Made by a program: the position numbers and the translations under genes. From the IMG/VR virus record IMGVR_UViG_3300021963_000414, positions 1 through 32,844 of that record: a stretch of 32,844 nucleotides of DNA. The stretch is one strand, 5' to 3'. The notes below the pieces were generated by a model, which worked only from the letters and a program-made list of their open reading frames with translations, did no database searches and was not told the origin of the DNA. Each line of letters begins with the position of its first letter. Positions within the stretch are counted from its first letter, which is position 1. Origin of the DNA: a virus. Below are positions 6,440 through 13,334 of the stretch, piece after piece.

Positions 6440-7104
6440 ACGCTCAAAAAATCGTTAGGAAGTACAGCCTGCAACTTGCGTTGATACTGGCTAGCGGAAC
6501 AGTCGCGCTTGCCGCCCTTATCAGTTGGTGGAGTAACAGTAAACCACCAGAAGTGCTTGTCACTCCGACACTTGATTGCAATAGCGATTGGCTGGTAACA
6601 GAGTCTCAAGATATTGACTACTCGGTTGACCAAATCAGACTCTACCTTAATAACAACGACCCAACATTGTGCCACGGTCAAAGCATGGTAATGGCACAGG
6701 TTTCTATAATGGCCAACCGCTATTTCGCTCAAGCCATCGTGGATACCAATAACCCAAAGCACCCATGTAACCGAAACACAGTAGCGCAATGTCTGATAAC
6801 CTACGGCAGGAATATCACCAAGGAAATGAAGGCTTCTCAATCACCGGCTACAAAAGCGGTACTGATGCTGAGACTTCTAGCACTTTCTCAAGCTGTGCGG
6901 TCGCATATGACAAATTCGCCACTTCCAAATGTCAAGGGCCCCGATGTCAACTTTGCTATCACTCTAGTGGATAACCTTGAGAGGGATATGAAGGCGGCAC
7001 TGACAGTCAGTGAGGAAGGACAGGCAATACAGAGAAGGAAAGACAAAGAGCAGGCTAAAAAGGAAAACGCCGCGCTGGAAAATGAAACAATCGAACTAAA
7101 ATAA
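6436..7104 (+). CDS. Membrane-anchored protein with periplasmic domain, 222 aa
   Basis: The start at 6436 overlaps the previous stop (ATGA); the open frame further upstream would run through the previous gene. Residues 10-32 form one membrane segment (LQLALILASGTVALAALISW) followed by a large, probably exported domain with four cysteines (in LDCNSDW, TLCHGQS, HPCNR and AQCLITY) that could make two disulfides. The C-terminus is highly charged and helical (QRRKDKEQAKKENAALENET), a likely coiled coil. No known family. Context suggests a structural part of the membrane module with the ATPase that follows. Confidence 0.65.
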   Translation: MNAQKIVRKYSLQLALILASGTVALAALISWWSNSKPPEVLVTPTLDCNSDWLVTESQDIDYSVDQIRLYLNNNDPTLCHGQSMVMAQVSIMANRYFAQAIVDTNNPKHPCNRNTVAQCLITYGRNITKEMKASQSPATKAVLMLRLLALSQAVRSHMTNSPLPNVKGPDVNFAITLVDNLERDMKAALTVSEEGQAIQRRKDKEQAKKENAALENETIELK

Positions 7105-7105
7105 T

Positions 7106-7118
7106 TTAGGCAGCCTAA
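7106..7118. repeat. TTAGGCAGCCTAA palindrome before the ATPase start
   Basis: The best family member: TTTAGGC-A-GCCTAAA at 7105-7119 is symmetric over 15 bases and ends exactly at the ATG of the 7120 gene. There is no other ribosome-binding sequence. Confidence 0.85.
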
Positions 7119-7119
7119 A

Positions 7120-8397
7120 ATGAAAGTTATCTTGTCAATTATAGCCCTAAGCAATCTTTTGGTTGGACTGGCACTATTCCATTCAGCCTCCCAACGATTT
7201 CCACAAGTCAATACCGAAACTGAACAAATGACAGCGGCTACCGGTGGAAGGCAAGTGAGCATTATGGCTCCCGCTCCCACGGCCAATCTGCAATGGGGAG
7301 TAGGGCTACTATCAGCGGCCACTGGTGCGGCAGCCGGTGTGGTGGCAATGAGGAACCTAGCGGCGGTGGGTGAGCGGCCTGTGGATGAGGTGGATGAGGT
7401 GGATGAGGTGGATGAGGTGGATGAGGTGGATGAGGTGGATGAGGTGGATGATGCGCCGATATTTTCATGGCTGCCCCAAAAACAACCAGTCCAACCTGTT
7501 TTTAATAGCCCATTGCTAGATAGCCAAAATAACCCCCAACTTGCCAGTGTTATAAAAGCCGGTGCGCTTTTGGTATGCGGGCCGCAAGGTTCTGGTAAAT
7601 CAACACTTATCGGCGGGATTATAGCGGCGAGACTGCAAATGGGGCATGAAGTAATTGTCTTTAACCATCACGCAGCCTACCAAGAATACGCACCGCTGAA
7701 AGTGTATGGAGCCGGCAACAAAGGATTGAGTTTTGATGAAATACAGCAAGGCTTGGTTTGGCTAAAAGAGGAATTGGAAAGAAGGTATGAGATGCGCTCA
7801 CACCCACAAAACCCTGACGGCAAGTGGGATTTTGAAAGTCAACCAATAACGGTGATTTTTGAAGAATTTTCATCGTACTCCAGAAAACTGCCTGACCCCG
7901 ATATCATGGCGGAATTAATGGGGGCTTTTACAGAAGAAATTCGCAAGGCTTGTATTTTCCCCATACTGACTGTTCACTCTCTCAGTGCCCGTAAAGCCGG
8001 TGGTGGAGTTACTGGTATTGTCACCGAACTCAAGAATAACTTTCCTCGGATTATTCTAGGCAATAAACCGGGGCCCAATGGAGAAGGCATGGTGCCGTCA
8101 GGGTTCTGTGAAGTGTTCATACCGGGACAGATGAACGCCAAAAGTGTCAAGGTGCCCCACCGCTCTGAAATGGTGCCGAATCCAGATAAACCATTAGACT
8201 TCACTTCCTTAGTACGCCCGACTAAAGGCGGGATTGCTGACTTGGCTAAAGGCAAGCAAGTGCTGACGTTAGAGGCTGCTATGGAGGCTGGTTACAGTCA
8301 GGAAGAAGTGTTGAGTGAATTCGAGAGGTTGGGACAAACTGGACAAGCTCTACTTAATAAAGAAAAAACCACAATGCGCTTGACAAATCTAACATGA
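7120..8397 (+). CDS. Membrane-anchored FtsK/HerA-like P-loop ATPase
   Basis: 425 residues. Residues 3-22 form a membrane segment and 58-80 a second hydrophobic stretch; then an acidic V-D-E linker (from residue 88) made by a 9-bp DNA repeat. Walker A is G154-P-Q-G-S-G-K-S-T, Walker B I-T-V-I-F-E248-E249-F. L-K-E-E-L-E-R-R-Y between them and L-T-V-H-S-L-S-A after them resemble the E-x-x-x-R and Q/H-sensor segments of FtsK/HerA DNA pumps. Such membrane ATPases move DNA or protein through membranes (conjugation coupling proteins, filamentous-phage Zot/pI, FtsK). Here it sits between membrane proteins and cell-wall hydrolases, unlike the separate cytoplasmic terminase at 25888. Substrate unknown. 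Confidence 0.75.
   Translation: MKVILSIIALSNLLVGLALFHSASQRFPQVNTETEQMTAATGGRQVSIMAPAPTANLQWGVGLLSAATGAAAGVVAMRNLAAVGERPVDEVDEVDEVDEVDEVDEVDEVDDAPIFSWLPQKQPVQPVFNSPLLDSQNNPQLASVIKAGALLVCGPQGSGKSTLIGGIIAARLQMGHEVIVFNHHAAYQEYAPLKVYGAGNKGLSFDEIQQGLVWLKEELERRYEMRSHPQNPDGKWDFESQPITVIFEEFSSYSRKLPDPDIMAELMGAFTEEIRKACIFPILTVHSLSARKAGGGVTGIVTELKNNFPRIILGNKPGPNGEGMVPSGFCEVFIPGQMNAKSVKVPHRSEMVPNPDKPLDFTSLVRPTKGGIADLAKGKQVLTLEAAMEAGYSQEEVLSEFERLGQTGQALLNKEKTTMRLTNLT
7381..7452 (+). repeat. 9-bp tandem repeat, 7 perfect units plus 1 variant
   Basis: GTGGATGAG repeated in frame, encoding (Val-Asp-Glu)n; the last unit ends GAT. Unit length is a multiple of three, so copy-number changes alter linker length without a frameshift. 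Confidence 0.95.
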
Positions 8398-8408
8398 TTA
8401 ACTATAAT
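8380..8408 (+). promoter_or_regulatory. Consensus promoter for the 8434 gene
   Basis: TTGACA (8380-8385), 17 bases, TATAAT (8403-8408): a perfect sigma70 consensus. It overlaps the end of the ATPase gene, so the following genes can be made in excess of the ATPase. Confidence 0.92.
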
Positions 8409-8433
8409 ATAGACAGTGACGGAAGGTTCTAGT

Positions 8434-8886
8434 ATGTCTGAAGAATTTGGATCAATGATGGGGATGGGCGGCGGTTCCCGTAAAAGCAAGAAAGATTGGA
8501 AAGCGGAAGTCGAATCATCTGACTTCGCAATAGGCGGTGTATTTAGCTTCCTGTTTTGGGCAACTGTCAAACAGCCCGGTAAAACCTTGCTGGGCATCTT
8601 TGGAGCTATCGGGGTATTTTCGTCAATTGGGCCGTTCATGATGGGTATTGTGGGTTTGGGTGTTGCTGATAACGCACCCCTAACTCAAAAAATGGCTAAT
8701 GGAGCATCTTTGGGGATTGTGCGACCGGTGGTGAATGGATTTGCTTACGCAGTCACAGCCAACAGTTTGCAAGAGCAAAATAAATTGGCCAACCCTAAGA
8801 GCAATGGAACGTTAACGACTCAGCAAGTTAAAGCGCTGAGTGGCTACACATCCACCAAAATCATGTATGTGACCAACAAGCAATAG
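8434..8886 (+). CDS. Small membrane protein, 150 aa
   Basis: Start at ATG 8434 with GGAAGG at 8421-8426; a GTG at 8416 coincides with the expected transcription start and is less likely. The product begins with a Met/Gly-rich segment (MSEEFGSMMGMGGGSRKSKK), then has hydrophobic stretches about residues 32-45 and 51-78 and a weaker one near 90-108, with a soluble C-terminus. It is the only gene between a consensus promoter and a strong terminator, which suggests high expression. It could be a pilin- or channel-like subunit or an abundant virion membrane protein; no family recognised. Confidence 0.65.
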   Translation: MSEEFGSMMGMGGGSRKSKKDWKAEVESSDFAIGGVFSFLFWATVKQPGKTLLGIFGAIGVFSSIGPFMMGIVGLGVADNAPLTQKMANGASLGIVRPVVNGFAYAVTANSLQEQNKLANPKSNGTLTTQQVKALSGYTSTKIMYVTNKQ

Positions 8887-8893
8887 ATAGACT

Positions 8894-8916
8894 AAGGGGG
8901 ATGCGGGGCCCCCTTT
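8894..8916 (+). terminator. Rho-independent terminator
   Basis: AAGGGGG (8894-8900) pairs with CCCCCTT (8909-8915 region) and T residues follow. It isolates the 8434 gene as a one-gene transcript or an attenuated unit. Confidence 0.8.
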
Positions 8917-8923
8917 TAACTTT

Positions 8924-9256
8924 ATGAAAATAACACTTTGGGCTCCTGTTATTGTGGTATTCTTGGTATTTGTAGCTGATAGGGCCGCGCCTGGTTACGG
9001 GAAGTTTGCACTTTTAGGCGGCCAAAAACAGCTACTTTCCTTCATCAATGAAAACCCGCAATGCGATAAACCCATGACCGCCACAGAATTCCAAAAATTG
9101 AAAACCATGAAAGGCCAAACGGTTGCTCAAGTTATCAAAGCTTTCAAAGGTTCTTACTGTCCGGGAAGCACAATACAGTTGGATTTCAATAAAAAACAGA
9201 TTGAGCCAATATTTGAGGAAGGTAAGCTTAAGGCATTGAAGGTCATTTCGTTATGA
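8924..9256 (+). CDS. Membrane-anchored or secreted small protein, 110 aa
   Basis: An N-terminal hydrophobic segment (residues 4-18, LWAPVIVVFLVFVAD) acts as a signal or anchor; the rest is a small basic domain with two cysteines (QCDKP and SYCPG) that could bond outside the cytoplasm. The end GKLKALKVISL is strand-like. A TTAGGCGGCC palindrome variant lies in the gene (L-L-G-G-Q-K). The stop overlaps the next start (ATGA). Unknown family; in the context of the two following hydrolases it may be an inhibitor, spanin-like or accessory protein. Confidence 0.6.
   Translation: MKITLWAPVIVVFLVFVADRAAPGYGKFALLGGQKQLLSFINENPQCDKPMTATEFQKLKTMKGQTVAQVIKAFKGSYCPGSTIQLDFNKKQIEPIFEEGKLKALKVISL
9014..9026. 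repeat. TTAGGCGGCCAAA, palindrome-family variant
   Basis: One right-arm mismatch (A for T). In frame it encodes L-G-G-Q-K. Confidence 0.65.
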
Positions 9257-9900
9257 GACTGCAATTAGAAGACATCAAGAATCTACCGCCAGAAATCCTG
9301 TACAAGATTATTGACAGGAAAAGTCGCAGTGAATCCCTACAAGAATGGATATCATGCCTACTGACGGTAGCAATGACTATCACCATTACGGTGCAGCCGG
9401 TGAATAAATTTCTTGACGATATGATTCAAATAGCCAAAGTAGGCCAAATTAATCTGGTGTCCAACAGCTCGCTGGGCGAAAACAATATAAAGATTGCTCG
9501 GATGGCGGAAAAGATGCGTGGGACTTATACCGGCAACGGCCCAGATGGCGGGATTAACGCTTGCGCTTGGATGAGCAACGGTCACGTCATAAAAGCGGCA
9601 CTTGGCGGCACCTTAGGGGCCAACCCAAACTGGGTGCCGGATATTGAAAACGATTTAAGGAACGGGTACGGCAAAGAGGTAACAAAGAAACAAGCTAAAC
9701 CGGGGGATGTGATAATCCTGGTAAATGACACCCAAGGGCACATAGGAATTGTTGTCGAAAAGAACGGCAGGCTACGAGGGATATCCACTAGAAGTCGCGG
9801 CCCAAATGGCCCGGATTATAACTGGGATTCCGATTTAAATTTTGACAACTACTATAAGACCGACACGAGAATTTATCGGGTATTGAAGGTGAGAAAGTAA
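9253..9900 (+). CDS. Membrane-anchored CHAP or NlpC/P60-type peptidoglycan hydrolase
   Basis: 215 residues. One membrane segment at about 33-50 follows a short cytoplasmic head. The catalytic domain has I-N-A-C104-A-W (nucleophile), then A-K-P-G-D-V-I-I-L and G-H163-I-G-I-V-V, the Cys/His layout of CHAP and NlpC/P60 peptidases, which cut peptide bonds in the cell wall. ATGA overlap with the gene before and one base to the gene after. Membrane anchoring without a classical endolysin layout resembles the wall-opening enzymes of conjugation systems or membrane-tethered phage lysins. Paired with the lytic transglycosylase next door, both peptide and glycan bonds could be cut. Confidence 0.75.
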   Translation: MRLQLEDIKNLPPEILYKIIDRKSRSESLQEWISCLLTVAMTITITVQPVNKFLDDMIQIAKVGQINLVSNSSLGENNIKIARMAEKMRGTYTGNGPDGGINACAWMSNGHVIKAALGGTLGANPNWVPDIENDLRNGYGKEVTKKQAKPGDVIILVNDTQGHIGIVVEKNGRLRGISTRSRGPNGPDYNWDSDLNFDNYYKTDTRIYRVLKVRK

Positions 9901-9901
9901 A

Positions 9902-10456
9902 ATGTTAAAGCACTTGATAAACTACGGTTGCTTAGGGCTGGTGGTAGCTTTCGGGGTCAAAGCTATAAATATCCCAAGCGTTAAAATGCCAGTGGGTATG
10001 GAACAGCCGAATACGGCGGCAGACAAAAACGTGGATATTTTGATTAGCGCGATAATCAAACAGGAAAGTGGGCGGCAGTACAACTTAGTCAACCCGCATT
10101 CAGGCGCACTCGGTTTTGCGCAAGTAATGCCTGAGAATGTGGGGCCGTGGTGCAGGGAAGCCGGCTTAGGAAATGTGACCCAGCAAGAATTTCTAAACAG
10201 CCCTTCGATACAGAAAAAAGTCATTAGATTTAAAATTGGGCAGTATTATAAAGAAGCCCTTAAACTGGCCAACGGCGATACTCAAATCGCTGCCCGAATG
10301 GTAGCGTCAGCTTGGTACTCTGGGCAGTATAAGAAATACAATGATACCCGCAAGCAATTTTACCCAGATAGTCTAGGGGTGTTACACGAATACCCATCAA
10401 TCGACACCTATACTATGCTTGCGCTGAAATCGGCGAAAGCTATGGGCTTCAAATGA
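9902..10456 (+). CDS. Lytic transglycosylase (SLT family), membrane-anchored
   Basis: 184 residues. A hydrophobic N-terminus (residues 6-23) serves as signal or anchor. The SLT/goose-lysozyme core is clear: A-I-I-K-Q-E55-S-G with the catalytic Glu, then G-A-L-G-F-A-Q-V-M-P and later A-A-R-M-V-A-S-A-W-Y-S-G. It cuts glycan strands with 1,6-anhydro product formation. It is the last gene of the membrane module and is followed by a terminator and repeats R2/R3. The combination of SLT and NlpC/CHAP enzymes with a membrane ATPase recalls type IV secretion and conjugation clusters (VirB1, CwlT), though lysis or virion entry are alternatives. Confidence 0.85.
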   Translation: MLKHLINYGCLGLVVAFGVKAINIPSVKMPVGMEQPNTAADKNVDILISAIIKQESGRQYNLVNPHSGALGFAQVMPENVGPWCREAGLGNVTQQEFLNSPSIQKKVIRFKIGQYYKEALKLANGDTQIAARMVASAWYSGQYKKYNDTRKQFYPDSLGVLHEYPSIDTYTMLALKSAKAMGFK

Positions 10457-10489
10457 TAAAATTAAACCAGAATTACCTTCCTGAAACCG

Positions 10490-10513
10490 ACCCCCGAATC
10501 ACCGGGGGTTTTT
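10490..10513 (+). terminator. Rho-independent terminator of the membrane module
   Basis: ACCCCCG (10490-10496) pairs with CGGGGGT (10503-10509) and is followed by TTTT. The outer flank of repeat R2 starts at the next bases, as at R0. Confidence 0.85.
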
Positions 10514-10535
10514 AATGACCATTATGGATGAGTTC

Positions 10536-10835
10536 GCCACACCCCCCAAAAATAGGGTGTTGGCAGACTGAACAGTGGAAAGCCTTAGGTGGGGGCACTT
10601 CCAGGTTTGCCACACTCTACCACACTCTACCACCCCCTGTTTAGAAAACTCCTTATAAACTACTCTCCTCTATCCACCCCCCTCCCCTCCCACCATTCTT
10701 CTCCTTATTTATTAGAAATAGGGGGTGGTAGAGTGTGGTAGGGTGTGGCAAGTTCTAGCCTCCTAGGGAAATGGCACTTTCCACGGATGAGCCTGCCAAC
10801 ACCCTACCCTAAAAATAGGGTGTGGTAGGTGTGGC
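10536..10835 (-). repeat. R2: 300-bp three-hairpin repeat, reverse
   Basis: Same structure as R1 on the opposite strand. The outer flanks add an inverted repeat of about 22 bases: ATGACCATTATGGATGAG (from 10515) on the left and CTCATCTATAATGGTCAT (to 10856) on the right, so the full unit may be 10514-10857. Central stem: TTGCCACACTCTACCACACT near 10599 pairs with the stretch ending GGTAGGGTGTGGCAA near 10751, about 31 of 32 positions. Confidence 0.95.
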
Positions 10836-10877
10836 AGACTCATCTATAATGGTCATTCTACCATTATGGATGAGTTC

Positions 10878-11177
10878 GCCACACCCCCCAAAAATAGGGT
10901 GTTGGCAGACTGAACAGTGGAAAGCCTTAGGTGGGGGCACTTCCAGGTTTGCCACACTCTACCACACTCTACCACCCCCTGTTTAGAAAACTCCTTATAA
11001 ACTACTCTCCTCTATCCACCCCCCTCCCCTCCCACCATTCTTCTCCTTATTTATTAGAAATAGGGGGTGGTAGAGTGTGGTAGGGTGTGGCAAGTTCTAG
11101 CCTCCTAGGGAAATGGCACTTTCCACGGATGAGCCTGCCAACACCCTACCCTAAAAATAGGGTGTGGTAGGTGTGGC
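10878..11177 (-). repeat. R3: 300-bp three-hairpin repeat, tandem copy of R2
   Basis: Offset of 342 bases from R2 and almost base-identical over its full length, so it is a recent tandem duplication (or an assembly-sensitive spot). The flanks differ: left CTACCATTATGGATGAG, right CTGAACTATAATGGTTG. Confidence 0.95.
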
Positions 11178-11187
11178 AGACTGAACT

Positions 11188-11193
11188 ATAATG
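11188..11193 (+). promoter_or_regulatory. Possible -10 box at the R3 edge
   Basis: TATAAT 11 bases outside R3 and 26 bases before the ATG at 11219. The -35 position (TGGTAG, inside R3) is poor. The repeat flank CATAATGG/TATAATGG may donate a -10 element. Confidence 0.4.
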
Positions 11194-11218
11194 GTTGAAG
11201 TACATATTGCGGTTAACG

Positions 11219-11509
11219 ATGGGTTACAAAATTCCACTGTCAATTGTCCGACAAGATAATGCTGACCATATCAAAGCGCTGCCCGGTATCTCCATAGAGG
11301 ATTCTGAATTAAATTACACGGCAGAGTTTGTTTGGGAGTTTATCCGTGACAAAACCTCTGTTCCTGTCTTAGTCATTGACCCCAACTTGACCATTCCAGT
11401 AATTTGTGTCATGATTGCCCGATTCGCCCGTTACTACAAAGTGGTTACTTTGGGAAACTTGGTAATCTCATCAACTTTTGTAGACTACTCGGTGGGGCTG
11501 AGGGTATAA
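11219..11509 (+). CDS. Orphan small protein, 96 aa
   Basis: Start at ATG 11219, about 20 bases after the expected transcription start; a TTG at 11195 is an alternative. The product alternates strands and helices: VPVLVID, then IPVICVMIARFARYYKVVTL, then LVISS and DYSVGLRV at the C-terminus. This order (strand, Pro-led helix, V-V strand, V-V/I-S strand, V-G end) weakly recalls Csx3/Crn3 CRISPR ring nucleases, but the family's histidines are missing, so I do not assign it. It stands alone between R3 and a convergent operon, a typical place for accessory (defence or counter-defence) genes. Confidence 0.55.
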   Translation: MGYKIPLSIVRQDNADHIKALPGISIEDSELNYTAEFVWEFIRDKTSVPVLVIDPNLTIPVICVMIARFARYYKVVTLGNLVISSTFVDYSVGLRV

Positions 11510-11533
11510 AAAAGGGGGCTGCTACTGCCCCCC
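11508..11533 (-). terminator. Terminator of the head/tail operon
   Basis: On the minus strand GGGGGGC and GCCCCC pair around a 7-base loop, followed by TTTTTT. It overlaps the last codons of the minus-strand gene 11522-11899 and lies right after the convergent gene at 11219. Confidence 0.85.
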
Positions 11534-11899
11534 AATCTTATTTGCCAAATTTTCTAGTGTTTGACATATATTTAGTTTTTCTTTATCCCCCCAAAAACCT
11601 GTTTTTGAGTAAGCCACGATTATAATATTATCCCGGCCTGGTATTCGATGGTAAAGCGCATTAACTTGCCCCGACGGCGCTGATATATTGTATTCGGGGC
11701 AACTTTTAACTATCCCCTGGAATTTCAGCGGTGCCATAATCCCCGCAATATCATCAAAACTTGCCCCGCTGGTAAAAATAACGGCAAGGTAAGTCGGTAA
11801 TATCAGGACTATCAGAAACGCCAATATAAAAATCTGTTTCAGAGTAAATTTTTGCAGCAGCCTTTGTAAGACTACTGCAAACGACTCAAACTGTTTCAT
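11522..11899 (-). CDS. Single-pass membrane protein, 125 aa, end of the head/tail operon
   Basis: One strong membrane segment at about residues 22-44 (IFILAFLIVLILPTYLAVIF) after a basic head; the rest is a small exported domain with two cysteines (KSCPEYN and NICQTL). It starts by one-base overlap (TGATG) with the tail tube gene and is the last gene before the terminator. No family recognised. A membrane protein directly after tail tube and sheath genes is unusual; it could be a spanin-like, superinfection-exclusion or lysis protein. Confidence 0.6.
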   Translation of the reverse strand: MKQFESFAVVLQRLLQKFTLKQIFILAFLIVLILPTYLAVIFTSGASFDDIAGIMAPLKFQGIVKSCPEYNISAPSGQVNALYHRIPGRDNIIIVAYSKTGFWGDKEKLNICQTLENLANKIGGQ

Positions 11900-12408
11900 C
11901 AGCTTCCTAGACCTAAAGATGTCCTAATAGATGCCAGTTGGTTGACGCTGTTGATTTCGTAGATGTAGTTAATGGGGTCAAACTTCAGCTGCACCGTGCC
12001 CCCAACACTGACTTCTATATAGTCAACTTTAACAGTATGCTGGTATTCGCCACCCCCGTCAGTAAAGGCACCCAAGGAAGTGTCTTCCATATACCCTCTG
12101 ACAGTGATTGTGGTGGTAGTGAAAGTTTCACCATCAGAACTTTCACAGCCTGTAAAAATAAAGGTTGTGCGCCCGATACGAGCCAATAACCTTAAAGCTG
12201 CCGTGGTTATACCTTTGGTGGTAAACTCAAGGTTGCCGATTTCATACCCTAATGGGTAGGGAATATTGGCCAAATAGCCAACCCGTTTGTCATCATTAAA
12301 CTGCCTGGAAATCACCGGCAGCTGCACTTCAGTACATTCAATGTTGACATCGGTGGTTGGTGTAGGGGTGGCACCGTTGGATATTCTTAGATTCCAAAAA
12401 TTAATCAT
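11899..12408 (-). CDS. Major tail tube protein (P2 FII-like)
   Basis: 169 residues, the usual size of P2 FII-type tube proteins, which polymerise into the inner tube of contractile tails. The N-terminus carries an E-C-T-E-V-Q-L-P-V-I-S segment and the later part (DPINYIYEINSVNQLASIRT) ends the way these proteins do; the body is strand-rich. It directly follows the sheath gene with an ATGA overlap (12405-12408), the order used by P2-like phages (FI then FII), which strengthens the call. Confidence 0.75.
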   Translation of the reverse strand: MINFWNLRISNGATPTPTTDVNIECTEVQLPVISRQFNDDKRVGYLANIPYPLGYEIGNLEFTTKGITTAALRLLARIGRTTFIFTGCESSDGETFTTTTITVRGYMEDTSLGAFTDGGGEYQHTVKVDYIEVSVGGTVQLKFDPINYIYEINSVNQLASIRTSLGLGS

Positions 12409-13334
12409 GGCTGAAAAGTTAAGTTCACTGTCAGGGTTGTGCCAACTTTCAAAGATGCATCAATTCTGAACGCTAAAGTTGCGCTGGTTGGCGTAAATGT
12501 ACAAAGATTTTCTACCAGCGTTGCTGTACCGCCGTTGATATCTTCTCTGGCAGCTAATGAAGCGCTGATAATGCTTGCCATCCCACGGGCCGTTTCTAAA
12601 TTAACTGGGGTGCCAATTTGAGTTGATAGATACCCTCGCACTTCCTGAATGATAGAGTTCTCTACCACGGTTCTCATCAGTGGAGTGTCTTGTGTGGTTT
12701 GCCCGTACATTAGCGAATTAGAAAACCCCCTAATTAACAGGTTTGGCCATGTCACCGTGACAACCCCGTGCTGTATCAGCCAATCATAATCTTCTGGCAA
12801 CAGCGCAACGGTCACGCCGGTGGCTCCACGCATAAACTCACCGTCAAAAGGCTGACCTAACTGAACTTGGCGGCAAATTAGGCTACCTAAATGTGATGAC
12901 AGGTATTGAACCTCGCTGCCAACCGTGATAGCCGGGAACGCTATAGCCAAGAATCGAGACTTGGTGCCATAGCCGCTACTACTGGCTCTAGCGCTTTGAA
13001 GCGACTCAAAGTCTCCGACAAAATCTATGATTCCTAGGAATTGGTTGGACTGACACGCAGCTGCAAAACTGTCAATGGCCGTACTAGTTTCTGGGTAGAT
13101 TACTACAGTAGGAATTCGTGGTAGAGACTCCAGTGTGTCAAAGTTGCCTAGTCTAATTGCCATGACACTGATACCGTATCCGAGCAAAACTTTGGCGCAA
13201 TTAACTAGGGAGCCACTGCCGAATTGAGCCAAGTCGCTGAGAGTCAGGACATCAATAACCTCTCCAGAAGGGCCGGCGGTGCTGTTGCCAATAACGGCAG
13301 CCCAAACAGGGATTGAATTTTTAGATAACAGCAT
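12405..13334 (-). CDS. Contractile tail sheath protein, compact form
   Basis: 309 residues, shorter than the 390-500 residues common for sheath proteins, so probably a core sheath with few surface domains. The N-terminus (PVWAAVIGNSTAGPSGEVID) and the C-terminal half (WPNLLIRGFSNS..., TPLMRTVVENSIIQEVRGYL, then a strand-rich tail FTPTSATLAFRIDASLKVGT) fit the sheath core in which the last strands interlock between subunits. It lies directly upstream of the tube gene. It overlaps the preceding gene by 14 bases. Sheath contraction drives the tube through the host envelope. Confidence 0.7.
   Translation of the reverse strand: MLLSKNSIPVWAAVIGNSTAGPSGEVIDVLTLSDLAQFGSGSLVNCAKVLLGYGISVMAIRLGNFDTLESLPRIPTVVIYPETSTAIDSFAAACQSNQFLGIIDFVGDFESLQSARASSSGYGTKSRFLAIAFPAITVGSEVQYLSSHLGSLICRQVQLGQPFDGEFMRGATGVTVALLPEDYDWLIQHGVVTVTWPNLLIRGFSNSLMYGQTTQDTPLMRTVVENSIIQEVRGYLSTQIGTPVNLETARGMASIISASLAAREDINGGTATLVENLCTFTPTSATLAFRIDASLKVGTTLTVNLTFQP
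12878..12890. repeat. TTAGGCTACCTAA palindrome in the sheath gene
   Basis: Perfect core on both arms with TA in the centre, inside the minus-strand coding frame. Confidence 0.75.

Noticed and set aside
7120-8397. ATPase as a second packaging terminase
   Set aside because: It is membrane-anchored, lacks a nuclease domain and sits with membrane and wall-lysing proteins; a standard terminase exists at 25888.
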